Source: Paenibacillus vini
Lineage (GTDB): Bacteria > Bacillota > Bacilli > Paenibacillales > Paenibacillaceae
Direction: 5' to 3'
NCBI RefSeq assembly: GCF_018403325.1
Contig: NZ_BOSL01000001.1
Coordinates: 558,001-622,000, forward strand
Length of the DNA: 64,000 bases
The first letter of the stretch is position 1. Each line of letters opens with the position of its first letter. A model generated the notes under the pieces. It did not search any database, was not told the origin of the DNA, and worked only from the letters and a program-made list of their open reading frames with translations. The translations under genes were made by a program, and so were the position numbers. Positions 15,989 to 24,909 of this stretch are shown one piece after another.

Positions 15989-16785
15989 AGACCCGGGGGC
16001 GCGTTCAAGCTGGAACTGTAACCCCGTTCAGACGGCCGGAGGAAAGCGGCAAGGATGTCCTGGACCATTTCGACGGCCGGGAAATGTGTCCGGTAACGCA
16101 GCGGGTAATTCTGGTCAGTCCGTTTCCCGGAGGAATTCACGAACTGGTTCGCGATTTGTCCGAGGACTGCTTCGACGTCCTGGTGTTCCATCATTGGGAG
16201 CAAGGAATCCGCAACGCACAAACGGCGGACCTGCTGATTTTCGACCTGACTCCGTTTCAAGATCCGGAGGAAGCGGCTCTCGTGAAATCGCTGGTACAGG
16301 ATGCGGGCAATGTTCCGTCTCTGCTGCTGGTTAATGAGACACTCCTTCCGAAGCTGGATCAAGGAATGATGAATCAAGAGCTTCTCGTATGGCCGGCGCG
16401 TCCGGGAGAGATTAACTATCATGCCCAGCGCATTATCCGCAACGGAGGCCAACGGACGCCGGCATCGCGTCTGATGACCGGGACTTCTCCGGCAATCTTC
16501 AAGGATCTGTGGATCGATCGCAACAAAATGGCCGTATACCGCAGCGGGGCCAAGATCGGCCTGACCAAGACCGAATATGAACTGCTGGTAAAATTGCTGG
16601 AACGGGAAGGCTCCGTTCTATCGCGGGAAGAACTGCTTACGGAAGTATGGGGAACCTCGTTCCTGGGCGGCAGCAATATCGTTGACGTTCACATTAAGAG
16701 CTTGCGAAAGAAACTCGGAGACCGCGCGGTAAACTCGATATATATTGCAACCGTAAGAGGGGTAGGTTACCGTTTGGCGGATTGA
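15961..16785 (+). CDS. OmpR/PhoB-type winged-helix regulator with degenerate receiver domain
   Basis: This protein of up to 274 residues overlaps the fur-family gene by 28 bp. GTG codons at 15961 and 15970 are both possible; the G-run at 15953-15959 acts as the ribosome site and favours the second. Residues about 48-155 resemble a receiver fold (QRVILVSPFPGG, LLIFDLTPFQD, SLLLVNE). The N-terminal acidic pair is missing, and the conserved Thr and Lys are not evident, so normal phosphorylation is doubtful although an Asp is kept in IFDLTP. Residues 175-272 are a clear PhoB-type DNA-binding domain (TKTEYELLVKLLEREG, VDVHIKSLRKKLGD, VRGVGYRL). No histidine kinase gene is adjacent. Confidence 0.85.
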   Translation: MSIVSAEEVKTRGRVQAGTVTPFRRPEESGKDVLDHFDGREMCPVTQRVILVSPFPGGIHELVRDLSEDCFDVLVFHHWEQGIRNAQTADLLIFDLTPFQDPEEAALVKSLVQDAGNVPSLLLVNETLLPKLDQGMMNQELLVWPARPGEINYHAQRIIRNGGQRTPASRLMTGTSPAIFKDLWIDRNKMAVYRSGAKIGLTKTEYELLVKLLEREGSVLSREELLTEVWGTSFLGGSNIVDVHIKSLRKKLGDRAVNSIYIATVRGVGYRLAD

Positions 16786-17003
16786 GAACAAGCGGCGGGG
16801 TTCGTGCGGATAGGCAATGTTATGATGAAAATACAAAAGGGCTGTCCCAAAAGCATGCGGCTTGGGGGCGGCTCTTCATTTTTATTAAAGCTGATACATA
16901 TCCTAGTTTTTGGGGATTACGCGGGTCCACTCTAAAGGAAATGAAGCCGGAGATGTCGAAATAGGTAAACTTGTAAAGATTTTTGAAGAGGGGATCTGTA
17001 TTC

Positions 17004-18254
17004 ATGAAAAAACGCGTCAGAATCACCTTGCTAGTGTCTACTGTTGTTGCCGCCCTGGTTCCGATTTTACTGGAGTTTCTGATTTCGAGTGAGATGGAAG
17101 GAAGGACCTTGATCATTGCAGGCGTTTCGCTGGTAGTCGCGGCAGCGGCGGCCTGGTTTGCGATCCGCAGCATCGCTGTTCCGCTGGACCGGTTGGGCGA
17201 ATCGGCCCGGTTAATCAGTCAGGGAGATTTAACGAAACGGGTCGATGGATTAAACAGATCGGATGAAATCGGTATCCTTAGTAATCATGTGCAGCGTATG
17301 GTCGATAACTTGAACGATATGATCACCAGCGTACACGATACGACGAACCGCGTGTCCGCCTCGGCGCAGCACCTCTCCGCCGGTGCGGGGCAAACGACGA
17401 AAGCGATTCAGGACGTCACCGTTGCGATTCAGGAAATGGCGGCAGGCAGCGAGCAGCAAATGAATAACATCGAAACCGGCATTCGGGGCGTAGAGGAGAT
17501 GTCCAGTCAGGCCGTTGTCATTTCCGAGCATATTCGGACATTTACAGAAACCATGGAGCGGACGACGGCGGTGGCTGAGGAGGGGAATTCCTCCGTAATC
17601 AGCGTCGTTGAGAAAATAGAGCACATCCAGCATACCGTCGAAGAGCTGGGATCCGTAATCGAAACGTTAAGCGAGCTTACGGAGAATATCGGAGGCATCG
17701 TAGAGGTGATCACGGGGATCGCCAAGCAGACGAATATGTTGGCTTTGAACGCTTCCATCGAAGCGGCCAGAGCCGGGGAACAAGGAAAGGGCTTTGCCGT
17801 GGTGGCCTCGGAAGTGCGCAAGCTGGCTGAGGGGTCGGAAAAGTCGGCCCACCAAATCGAAGAATTGATCGGCAGCATCCAGTCGGAGGTCCGCCGTGCG
17901 CAGAATTCGATGGAGAACGCCAAGCAAGGCGTGGAAGAAGGAATTATCGCAGTGGATACGTCCGGCCGTTCCTTTTCGCGGATCCGCAAAGCGGTCCGGG
18001 GAACCGCCGATAAGATTGAGGGCGTGCTGGCATCGTCTCAGGAATTGGCTGCCGGCGCCGGAAAAGTTACCGAATCGATAAGCGGCATACGCGTCGTAGC
18101 CGAAGAGTCGGCCGGAAACACACAAACCATTTCGGCGGCGGCCGAGGAGCAGCTTGCCTCCATTGATGAAATCGCCTCTTCCTCAGCGGAATTGTCCCGG
18201 ATGGCCGTAAAGCTTCAGGAACTGGTCGGGAAATTCAAGGTACAGAAGCTCTAG
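17004..18254 (+). CDS. Methyl-accepting chemotaxis protein without an extracellular sensor domain
   Basis: I chose the ATG at 17004 with AGAGGGG about 11 nt upstream; the product is 416 residues. Two membrane helices (about 4-21 and 32-50) are separated by only about ten residues, so no ligand-binding domain lies outside the cell. A HAMP domain follows ([20 protein letters not shown], about 53-105), then the full signalling coiled coil with the tip [20 protein letters not shown]. The C-terminus lacks a CheR-tethering pentapeptide. It probably senses membrane state, a cytoplasmic signal, or a partner protein, as proposed for other sensorless MCPs. It is monocistronic. Confidence 0.93.
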   Translation: MKKRVRITLLVSTVVAALVPILLEFLISSEMEGRTLIIAGVSLVVAAAAAWFAIRSIAVPLDRLGESARLISQGDLTKRVDGLNRSDEIGILSNHVQRMVDNLNDMITSVHDTTNRVSASAQHLSAGAGQTTKAIQDVTVAIQEMAAGSEQQMNNIETGIRGVEEMSSQAVVISEHIRTFTETMERTTAVAEEGNSSVISVVEKIEHIQHTVEELGSVIETLSELTENIGGIVEVITGIAKQTNMLALNASIEAARAGEQGKGFAVVASEVRKLAEGSEKSAHQIEELIGSIQSEVRRAQNSMENAKQGVEEGIIAVDTSGRSFSRIRKAVRGTADKIEGVLASSQELAAGAGKVTESISGIRVVAEESAGNTQTISAAAEEQLASIDEIASSSAELSRMAVKLQELVGKFKVQKL

Positions 18255-18332
18255 GATTGACTTGAATTGGCGAAGGCTTAATCGGGAAGAGACAGAAAGA
18301 GGCCGCGAGAGACCTTGAATAGGAGGGAATAC

Positions 18333-19196
18333 ATGGCACGCAGATTGGAAGGGAAAAGAGTGGCCATCACCGGTCCGCGCCGCTCGGAAGAGCTCGGTAA
18401 ACTGGTCGAAAATATGGGAGGCATTCCTTTATACAGACCCGCCCAGGGGACCGTGCTGTTGGAGGATCTGGATTTGAGAAACGGTCTCGTTGCCTGGGCC
18501 TCCCATCCGCCGGATTGGTCGATATTTACGACCGGGATGGGAATCGACGCGCTGTTCGATATGGCCGAGGACATGGGAGTTGCCGAGGATTGGCTGAATA
18601 TCCTTCAAAACAGCAGCATTGCCGCGAGAGGATACAAGACGGCAAATGTACTGAAGAAGCGTGGGCTTACCCCGATTGTAAGGGATGACGACGGCAGCAC
18701 TGAAGGGCTGATTCGCGGTTTGGCGGAACATGATTTCCAAGGGAAGGACGTTATCTTGCAGCTCCATGGCGATCCTGCCCCCAGACTGGTATCCTGGCTT
18801 GAAGAGCAGGGGGCTTCTTGCAGACAAATTCTTCCGTACCGGCATATCGCTCCGCCCCGCGAAGAACTTGATCTGTTGCTTGCGGACCTGATCGAGGGGC
18901 GGCTGGATGCCGTGACGTTTACGAGCGGCCCGCAGGTCCGGTTTCTGATGGAGCATGCAGCTGGTCAGGGAAAACGGGAAGCCTTGATGGATGCGCTGCA
19001 GGGCCCTGTCATCGCTGTGGCGGTCGGCAAAGTCACAGCGCAAGGCTTGTTTGAAGCGGGAGTTCCCCGTGTGGTAGCTCCGCGCGAGGAACGCATGGGC
19101 AGCATGATGGTGGAGCTGGCCAAATACTATGCTGGAGAGACGGAACCCCTGACAGGTGAAAGAAAACCTGCTCCGGACGAGAAAATCGGGGAGTAG
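18333..19196 (+). CDS. hemD: Uroporphyrinogen-III synthase
   Basis: The product has 287 residues, starting at the ATG with AGGAGGG 6 nt upstream. It has the two-lobed HemD pattern: the first lobe begins RLEGKRVAITGPRRSEELGK and includes WSIFTTGMGIDALF; the second includes ILPYRHIAPPREELD, DAVTFTSGPQVRFLME, and VIAVAVGKVTAQGLFEAG. The enzyme cyclises hydroxymethylbilane to uroporphyrinogen III, with D-ring inversion, for haem, sirohaem and B12. Here it stands alone, away from any hemACDBL cluster, so it may be a second copy serving sirohaem, as in some Bacillales. That role is inference. The C-terminal 20 residues are an unconserved charged tail. Confidence 0.88.
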   Translation: MARRLEGKRVAITGPRRSEELGKLVENMGGIPLYRPAQGTVLLEDLDLRNGLVAWASHPPDWSIFTTGMGIDALFDMAEDMGVAEDWLNILQNSSIAARGYKTANVLKKRGLTPIVRDDDGSTEGLIRGLAEHDFQGKDVILQLHGDPAPRLVSWLEEQGASCRQILPYRHIAPPREELDLLLADLIEGRLDAVTFTSGPQVRFLMEHAAGQGKREALMDALQGPVIAVAVGKVTAQGLFEAGVPRVVAPREERMGSMMVELAKYYAGETEPLTGERKPAPDEKIGE

Positions 19197-19280
19197 GTAG
19201 TATTTGGCGGAACCATGGGTATTACTATGGTAAGGGCTATGCTTTTCGATCACATGAATGTACGGGAAAGGATGTTTAGC

Positions 19281-19589
19281 ATGAGCGATTTGTTAAAGAA
19301 GGCCATCTCATTGGGGTGGGGACTTACGATTGTCAGCAAAGAAAAGGTGGAAAGCCTTGTCGATGATTTAGTCAAACGCGGCGAGCTCGCGCCTTCGGAA
19401 TCCAAACAGCTTGTGGAGCGTCTGATCGATAAAGGGGCGGAAGAACAGAACCGCTTCAAGGAATTAGTGAACGAACAAGTAAAATCCGTACTGCAATCCA
19501 TGGGCCTTGCTTCGGCCAAGGAAATGGAAGAATTGGCGCGACGGGTGGCCGAACTGGAAATTAAGCTCGCCGAGCTGCAGCAGCCGTAA
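19281..19589 (+). CDS. Phasin-like protein paired with ABC1 kinase
   Basis: This 102-residue all-helical protein has an N-terminal segment MSDLLKKAISLGWGLTIVSK and amphipathic helices (KVESLVDDLVKRGELAPSES), ending in a heptad coiled coil (EMEELARRVAELEIKLAELQ). It matches the phasin/polyhydroxyalkanoate-synthesis-regulator-like family often found directly upstream of AarF/UbiB kinases in Bacillota. The start ATG at 19281 is preceded by GAAAGGA; upstream in-frame ATG codons have no such site. The stop is three bases before the next gene, so they are co-translated. The role is unknown; no PHA synthase gene is nearby. Confidence 0.82.
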   Translation: MSDLLKKAISLGWGLTIVSKEKVESLVDDLVKRGELAPSESKQLVERLIDKGAEEQNRFKELVNEQVKSVLQSMGLASAKEMEELARRVAELEIKLAELQQP

Positions 19590-19592
19590 GCC

Positions 19593-21263
19593 ATGGGCAT
19601 CCGTGTCCGGCATTCCGGCCGTTATCGTGAGATCGCCATGGCGCTGATGCGCCATGGCTTCGGCTATATGGCCGAAGAAATCGGGCTGAATCGGCTTTTC
19701 GCCGTGCCGCTCCGCTGGATTCACAAGACCGAGGTGGGCAGCCTCTCCCTGGGAGAGAGGATTCGGCTTGTGCTTGAAGAGCTTGGCCCGACGTTCGTCA
19801 AGCTGGGCCAGCTCGCCAGCACCCGTTCGGATCTGCTTCCGGAGCCGATTATCGCAGAGCTCGTGAAGCTTCAGGATCAGGTGCCGCCGTTTTCGGGCGA
19901 GGAGTCCCTCGCTATCATCGAGCAGGAATTCGGGATGCCGGCTGCCGAACTGCTGGCCCAATTCGAAGAAGTACCTATAGCCGCGGCGTCGATCGGACAG
20001 GTCCATAAAGGGCAGCTTGTTACCGGCGAGGTTGTAGCCATAAAAATTCAGCGCCCCGGCGTGGTGCCCCAGGTCGAACGGGACTTGGATATTCTCAAGA
20101 ACCTGACGGGTGCGGCCCAAAAGCACTGGCCTTGGGTCAACCGGTATCAAATTCCGCAAATGGTGGAAGAGTTCTCCCGGTCGATCACGGCCGAATTGGA
20201 TTACAGCATCGAGGGCCGGAATATGGAGAAGATCCGCAGGCAATTTAAGGACAGCCAAGAGGTCTGCATTCCCGGAGTCCATTGGTATTGCTCCACGTCC
20301 AAAGTTTTGACGATGGATTATGTGGAGGGCATTCATTTGAACCGGATGACCGAGCTTCGGAAGGGCGGGTTCGACACTAAGGAGATCGCCGAGCGATTGG
20401 TGAACGCCATGTTCGAGCAGATTTTTGAGGGCGGACACTTTCATGCGGATCCGCATCCCGGCAACCTGCTCGCAACCCGGGACGGAAAGCTGGCCTTTAT
20501 CGACTTCGGCATGATCGGACGCTTAAGCCCCGAGATGCGGGATCATCTTTCCTCGCTCGTGATCGCCTTGATGCGGCGCAGCAATGAGGGAATGCTCCGG
20601 GCCATCCTGCGAATGGGACTGCTGGAAGATACGCGCGATTTGAACGCATTACGCACGGACCTTGAACGGCTTCATGATCGCTACTATGATATCCCGTTTT
20701 CGGAAATCAGCATCGGAGAAGCGCTGAACGATCTGTTTGCAACCGCCCAGCGGCACCGGATTGTTTTGCCGCCGGATTTGCTTCTGCTTGGCAAGGCGCT
20801 GCTCACTCTGGAAGGCGTGGCGATCAGTCTGGACCCGCAACTTCGGATTCTCGATTTGGCGGAGCCTTACGGCAAGAAGCTGCTGCGGGAGAAGTTCGGC
20901 AGCCGCCGCCTGGGGAAACAGCTCATCGGCGGGGCCGTCGACTTTGCGGAAGCGCTGACGGGTTTTCCCCAGCAGGTGAACCGCCTTTTCACTTTGCTCG
21001 GCAAGGGCAAAGTGAAGATGGAGATGAGCGTGCCGGAAATGGAGCATTTCCTGAAGAAGCTCGACCAAATCGGAAACCGGCTCTCCTTCAGCATTGTTCT
21101 ATTGGCATTCAGCATTATTATGGTCGGACTTATTATCGGCTCCTCCTTAACCCGAATGCCCACCGTGCTGTGGAACATCCCTGCTATCGAAATCGGTTTT
21201 GTGGTCGCTTTTCTGATGGTCATTTGGCTGCTGTATTCCATCTTCCGTTCGGGGAGGTTTTGA
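19593..21263 (+). CDS. ABC1/AarF/UbiB atypical kinase family membrane protein
   Basis: This 556-residue protein has the hallmark KLGQLASTRSDLLP (KxGQ motif, about 65-80), the Ala-rich loop PIAAASIGQVHKGQL in place of a P-loop, the VAIKIQRPGV lysine, and the catalytic HADPHPGNLLATRDGKLAFIDFGM region (about 285-310). Two C-terminal membrane helices (about 492-510 and 525-545) anchor it. UbiB/COQ8-type proteins have ATPase or kinase-like activity and support quinone or isoprenoid lipid metabolism. It starts 3 nt after the phasin-like stop codon with no strong site of its own, implying coupling. A terminator follows. Confidence 0.93.
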   Translation: MGIRVRHSGRYREIAMALMRHGFGYMAEEIGLNRLFAVPLRWIHKTEVGSLSLGERIRLVLEELGPTFVKLGQLASTRSDLLPEPIIAELVKLQDQVPPFSGEESLAIIEQEFGMPAAELLAQFEEVPIAAASIGQVHKGQLVTGEVVAIKIQRPGVVPQVERDLDILKNLTGAAQKHWPWVNRYQIPQMVEEFSRSITAELDYSIEGRNMEKIRRQFKDSQEVCIPGVHWYCSTSKVLTMDYVEGIHLNRMTELRKGGFDTKEIAERLVNAMFEQIFEGGHFHADPHPGNLLATRDGKLAFIDFGMIGRLSPEMRDHLSSLVIALMRRSNEGMLRAILRMGLLEDTRDLNALRTDLERLHDRYYDIPFSEISIGEALNDLFATAQRHRIVLPPDLLLLGKALLTLEGVAISLDPQLRILDLAEPYGKKLLREKFGSRRLGKQLIGGAVDFAEALTGFPQQVNRLFTLLGKGKVKMEMSVPEMEHFLKKLDQIGNRLSFSIVLLAFSIIMVGLIIGSSLTRMPTVLWNIPAIEIGFVVAFLMVIWLLYSIFRSGRF

Positions 21264-21280
21264 CGGGCCAAGTCTAAATT

Positions 21281-21312
21281 GCCGGTACGCCTGAAGGCTG
21301 CCGGCTTTTTTT
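21281..21312 (+). terminator. Terminator after the ABC1 kinase gene
   Basis: Nested stems GCCGG/CCGGC and GCCT/AGGC are followed by a run of seven Ts. Confidence 0.8.
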
Positions 21313-21339
21313 GACATTCCCCTACTTCTCCGATTTTTT

Positions 21340-21522
21340 TAACGAACCTGAGGAACGCTATTTCGTGATAATTTACTGTTTGTTTAGGCTAACGAATCTG
21401 AGGATTCTTATTTGAAGATTTTGACCCTTTTTTGGCTGGAAATTGAAGAATAACGTGTACTGAGTTCGTTAAAATCTAAATTTACTAGTTTTCGATCGGA
21501 TAAGGCTTCCTAGGTTCGTTAG
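21340..21522. repeat. Paenibacillus-type intergenic repeat, TAACGAAYCTGAGGA family
   Basis: The roughly 510-bp gap before the helicase gene has no gene. Two direct copies of TAACGAAYCTGAGGA lie at 21340-21354 and 21390-21404. Two inverted copies (TACTGAGTTCGTTA near 21458, and TCCTAGGTTCGTTA near 21508) follow, giving a compound inverted structure about 180 bp long. AT-rich spacers separate the copies. It has no coding potential and is probably a dispersed non-coding element. Confidence 0.65.
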
Positions 21523-21530
21523 AATTGGAG

Positions 21531-21575
21531 GGACTTGGAGGACTTGGAGGACTTGGAGGACTTGGAGGACTTGGA
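21531..21575. repeat. Tandem repeat, 9-bp unit GGACTTGGA x5
   Basis: Five perfect copies of GGACTTGGA run head to tail, next to the TAACGAA element. The region is non-coding. A perfect array of this kind is likely to vary in copy number between strains. Confidence 0.9.
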
Positions 21576-21775
21576 GAGGGCTATATTTCTTCGATCTCAT
21601 GTGGGATTTGGCGGACAGAGGCCAGGTTCTTCGTTATCCGGATGAAAACTTAAAAGGTAGCCGGATTTTCGAGACAATCTCTGTTACAATAAAAAGGCCC
21701 GCTTTTAGAATTAGGAAGACAAGGGAAAAATGTGGCTAATCCAATGCCGGGCTAATAACTAATGAGGTGAACTTT

Positions 21776-23224
21776 TTGACAACTTTTCAGAAAATGGGTC
21801 TATCGACGGCCGTTTTACAAATATTGCAGGGACAAGGGATCGTGAATCCCACTCCGGTACAGGAAAAGGCTATTCCTGAGCTGCTTGCGGGGGAGGATGT
21901 CATCGTCCAGGCCCAAACGGGCACCGGAAAAACATTGGCGTTCTTGCTGCCGATCATGGAGAAAATCCGGACGGACCGTCCGGATGCGCAGGCGCTGATC
22001 ATTACGCCGACGCGCGAGCTTGCGATTCAGATTACCGCGGAAGCGCGGAAACTGGCGGCAGCCCGCGAAGGCATGTCCGTGCTGGCCGCTTACGGCGGGC
22101 AGGACGTGGAGCGGCAGCTCCGCAAGCTGCAGAACGGGACGCAGCTCGTCATCGGTACGCCGGGCCGGCTGTTGGACCATTTGCGCCGGGGCTCGCTGAC
22201 GCTCGGCTCTGTCCGTATGCTGGTGCTGGACGAAGCGGATCAGATGCTGCATATGGGATTTTTGGCCGAGGTGGAGGAAATTATCCGCCTTGTTCCGCGC
22301 AGCCGTCAAACGATGCTGTTCTCGGCAACCATGCCCGATAACGTAAAACGTTTGGCCAAGACGTATATGCAGCAGCCCCGCGATATCCGGATCGCCGAAA
22401 CCTCCCGCGTGACGCTGGACAGCATCCGGCAAATTGTCGTGGAATGCACGGACCGGAACAAGCAAGAGGCATTGATCACGATGATCCGGCAGCACCGTCC
22501 GTATCTGGCGGTAATTTTCTGCCGTACGAAACGCCGGGCAAGCACGCTGAATGAAGCGTTGCAAGAGGCGGGCTTTGCTTCGGACGAGCTCCATGGCGAC
22601 CTGTCGCAGTCGAAGCGCGAACAGGTGATGCGCGCATTCCGCGACGCCAAGCTGGAATTGCTGGTCGCGACCGATGTAGCGGCCCGAGGCATCGACGTTG
22701 AGGGCGTCACGCACGTATTTAACTACGACATTCCGCAGGATGTCGATAGTTACATCCACCGGATCGGCCGGACGGGCCGGGCCGGGGAGAAGGGCATCGC
22801 CGTGACGTTTGCGGCGGTGAAGGATGTGGAAGCGCTCCGGAACATCGAGCGCGGTATTGCCCGCCGCCTGGAGCGGCAGCGGTATGAGAAGAGCGGAGTG
22901 TCCGCCGTAGGCGGCAGCGGCAAGCCTGCAGGCACCGGGCAGGGACGTTCCGCCGCGGAAGGACAGGAGCGCAGCCGGAAGGGCAGCGGATTCGGCGGCC
23001 GGAACGGCCAGGGCCAAGGGCAAGGCGGCGGACGCGGCGGATCCTCGGGCCGGGGGAAACCGGGAACCGGCGGCCAGGCGGGCGGCGCAGCAAGAGGCGG
23101 GCGCAGCCAGGACGGCGGCGCGAAGCGCGGCTCCAGGAATGCATCCGGCAGCGGGCGCGGCGGACGTGATCAGAGCCCTGGAGGCAGACGCGGCCGGAAT
23201 GAGGGCGGCCGTCGCGGGCGTTAA
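21776..23224 (+). CDS. DEAD-box ATP-dependent RNA helicase with RG-rich tail
   Basis: The product has 482 residues from the TTG at 21776 (GAGGTGA 5 nt upstream; a GTG three codons earlier is embedded in that site). All DEAD-box motifs are present in order: Q motif (F-x-GLS, NPTPVQEKAIP), AQTGTGKT, PTRELAIQ, TPGRLLDH, DEAD in VLDEADQML, SATMP, and HRIGRTGRAG. From about residue 365 the protein becomes a Gly/Arg/Gln/Ser-rich, disordered RNA-binding tail (GGRNGQGQGQGGGRGGSSGR region). CshA-type helicases with such tails act in mRNA decay, ribosome assembly and cold growth. It is monocistronic with a terminator after it. Confidence 0.95.
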   Translation: MTTFQKMGLSTAVLQILQGQGIVNPTPVQEKAIPELLAGEDVIVQAQTGTGKTLAFLLPIMEKIRTDRPDAQALIITPTRELAIQITAEARKLAAAREGMSVLAAYGGQDVERQLRKLQNGTQLVIGTPGRLLDHLRRGSLTLGSVRMLVLDEADQMLHMGFLAEVEEIIRLVPRSRQTMLFSATMPDNVKRLAKTYMQQPRDIRIAETSRVTLDSIRQIVVECTDRNKQEALITMIRQHRPYLAVIFCRTKRRASTLNEALQEAGFASDELHGDLSQSKREQVMRAFRDAKLELLVATDVAARGIDVEGVTHVFNYDIPQDVDSYIHRIGRTGRAGEKGIAVTFAAVKDVEALRNIERGIARRLERQRYEKSGVSAVGGSGKPAGTGQGRSAAEGQERSRKGSGFGGRNGQGQGQGGGRGGSSGRGKPGTGGQAGGAARGGRSQDGGAKRGSRNASGSGRGGRDQSPGGRRGRNEGGRRGR

Positions 23225-23252
23225 TCACCCGGGCACCGCTAATTTAGAAATG

Positions 23253-23293
23253 AAAAGGCAGCCGCCCGTTCTTTGAGAATGGGGGCGCCTTTT
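23253..23293 (+). terminator. Terminator after the DEAD-box helicase gene
   Basis: AAAAGGC pairs with GCCTTTT across an inner GC-rich stem (CCGCCCGTTCT / AGAATGGGGGC, imperfect), 29 bp past the stop codon. Confidence 0.7.
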
Positions 23294-23367
23294 AGATACG
23301 ATTACCAGCAACTAAAACGTCCGCAGAGGCGTCAGTATAGAAACACACACACATGGGGGGAATCATA

Positions 23368-24294
23368 ATGAAGCTTCGGACGGGTTGGGGAGCGACAACA
23401 TCGGCTGTCGTCCTTGTGATGGCTGCCGTTTTATTTACAGGATGCGGCAAAGATAAGCCGGCGGATACTGAACCATTGAATCAGACACCGGGAACCGAAC
23501 TGAATGATGCAGGGAATACAGGTGCAAATGAAGGTGTTAATGGCGGGTCCGGCAGCGGAACCGATGGCAATACCGATAATGGGGCTAATGGCGAGACCAA
23601 CACTGGAGCGGATCAGGGAGATACTTCCGCAGCAGGTGGAGGGACAGATTCCGGTACGGCAGAAGAAGGGAACGGAGCAAAGCCGGATGCAAGTCAGTCC
23701 GCAGCGGCCGATGCCGACAGCGTGGCCGTGCTGGTGAACAAGGAATTCGCCTTGCCGGAGGATCATAAGCCTGGCGATCTCGTCTATCCGGACGTTCGCT
23801 TCACCTTTAAAGAGAAGATCGAGAAACGCATGATGCGCAAAGAGGCCGCTTCGGCTTTGGAGAAATTGTTTGAAGGCGCGGAGAGCGACGGAATTTACTT
23901 GGCCGGCGTTTCGGCGTATCGTTCCCACAGTACGCAGACATCGCTTTTCAACCGTTATGTAAAAAAGGACGGATTGGAAAAGGCTAAAACCTACAGCGCG
24001 GTGCCAGGGCATAGCGAGCATGAAACTGGCTTGGCCATCGACGTGTCGGGCAGCGACGGCAAATGCGCCGCGGAGGATTGCTTCGGCGATACCGAGGAAG
24101 CGAAGTGGCTGGCGGAGCATGCATCGGAATATGGCTTCATTATTCGTTATCCCGAAGGTAAAGACGATATTACCGGCTACAAATACGAGCCATGGCATCT
24201 TCGTTATGTAGGCAAGGAAATTGCATCGGATATCGCCGAACGGGATATTACGCTGGAAGAGTATTACGATGCCGTGCCGGTAGCCAATCCTTAA
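23368..24294 (+). CDS. VanY-family D-Ala-D-Ala carboxypeptidase lipoprotein
   Basis: The product has 308 residues from the ATG at 23368, with GGGGGG about 7 nt upstream. A lipoprotein signal ends at LFTGC. A long Asn/Gly/Thr/Asp-rich linker (about residues 30-115) follows, which probably spans the cell wall. The catalytic domain has the peptidase M15 zinc motifs GHSEHETGLAIDVSG (SxHxxGxAxD) and EPWHLRYVG (catalytic Glu and zinc His). It trims D-Ala from peptidoglycan stem peptides outside the membrane. There is no vanHAX or two-component system nearby, so a role in wall maturation is more likely than glycopeptide resistance. Confidence 0.92.
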   Translation: MKLRTGWGATTSAVVLVMAAVLFTGCGKDKPADTEPLNQTPGTELNDAGNTGANEGVNGGSGSGTDGNTDNGANGETNTGADQGDTSAAGGGTDSGTAEEGNGAKPDASQSAAADADSVAVLVNKEFALPEDHKPGDLVYPDVRFTFKEKIEKRMMRKEAASALEKLFEGAESDGIYLAGVSAYRSHSTQTSLFNRYVKKDGLEKAKTYSAVPGHSEHETGLAIDVSGSDGKCAAEDCFGDTEEAKWLAEHASEYGFIIRYPEGKDDITGYKYEPWHLRYVGKEIASDIAERDITLEEYYDAVPVANP

Positions 24295-24387
24295 GCGATC
24301 AACACGGTTAGAACGACGGATTGATTCACGATTCTGCGTGCGGGTTATGTACTAACGAACTCTATATCTCAGAAGGAGGCGTTATGC

Positions 24388-24741
24388 ATGTCCGAACATA
24401 ACCATGTTGTAAACAAGGAAGGCCAGACAGCGCTGGGAAGAGTGGATGCGGCGCTAGACCGGATGGATGATAAGGCAAAGGATGAAATTCTGGAGAGTTT
24501 CGATACTTTTAAAAAATATTTGGGTTTACGGGTCGAGCTCGCGGAAAATATCGGCTTGAGCGAGGAGACGATGGCAAAAGCGGCTGAGCGGATCGGCAAT
24601 TATCTGGCAGCCAAAGAGGAGCCTCGCAACCGGGAAGAGAAGCTGCTCCAGGAATTGTGGAAGGCCGGGAATTCGGAGCAACAGCATGCGCTGGCGCATA
24701 TGTTGGTGGGGCTGGCTCAGAACGCTCGCGAAAACAAATGA
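24388..24741 (+). CDS. DUF3243 family protein (YmfJ-like)
   Basis: This 117-residue protein has a good ribosome site (AGAAGGAGG). After a 27-residue polar N-terminal extension, the DUF3243 core follows: ILESFDTFKKYLGLRVELAE, IGLSEETMAKAAERIGNYLA, and a C-terminal helix EEKLLQELWKAGNSEQQHAL. It resembles B. subtilis YmfJ in length and in the E-L-W...EQHA pattern. The fold is helical and soluble; no function is known. It is a single gene closed by a strong terminator. Confidence 0.82.
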   Translation: MSEHNHVVNKEGQTALGRVDAALDRMDDKAKDEILESFDTFKKYLGLRVELAENIGLSEETMAKAAERIGNYLAAKEEPRNREEKLLQELWKAGNSEQQHALAHMLVGLAQNARENK

Positions 24742-24755
24742 ATTTAAACTTAGTA

Positions 24756-24783
24756 AAGGGGCGCCTGTCAAGGCGCCTCTTTG
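24756..24783 (+). terminator. Terminator after the DUF3243 gene
   Basis: A GC-rich stem (GGGGCGCCT / AGGCGCCTC) with loop GTCA is followed by TTTG. Confidence 0.85.
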
Positions 24784-24806
24784 TCGTCTTCGGACATAAA
24801 TTCCTG

Positions 24807-24836
24807 TTGACAAGTGATAATGATTATCAGTATCTT
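24807..24836 (+). promoter_or_regulatory. Promoter with Fur box for the siderophore uptake operon
   Basis: TTGACA (24807-24812) and TATCTT (24831-24836) are 18 bp apart. Between and overlapping them, 24816-24834 reads GATAATGATTATCAGTATC, very close to the 19-bp Fur consensus. Iron repression of the downstream genes is therefore expected. Confidence 0.88.
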
Positions 24837-24909
24837 TAGAAAGTAGAGAAGATTACGGAAATCTTTTTTGGACCTCATTTTCAGGTCATATACGGAAAGG
24901 AAGATGGTC

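Noticed and set aside
16830-16905. Strong terminator after the PhoB-type regulator
   Set aside because: The GGGCTGTCCCAAAAG / CTTGGGGGCGGCTC pairing has several mismatches and only a weak T-tract; too uncertain to list.
21531-21575. CRISPR array
   Set aside because: The 9-bp units are contiguous without spacers, and no cas gene is in the window.
21815-23023. 400-codon antisense frame within the DEAD-box helicase gene
   Set aside because: All helicase motifs are on the plus strand. The antisense translation is Arg/His/Gln-rich without any recognisable motif.
23368-24294. Glycopeptide resistance locus suggested by the VanY-type enzyme
   Set aside because: No vanA/B ligase, vanH, vanX or VanRS genes are present; a housekeeping wall carboxypeptidase is simpler.
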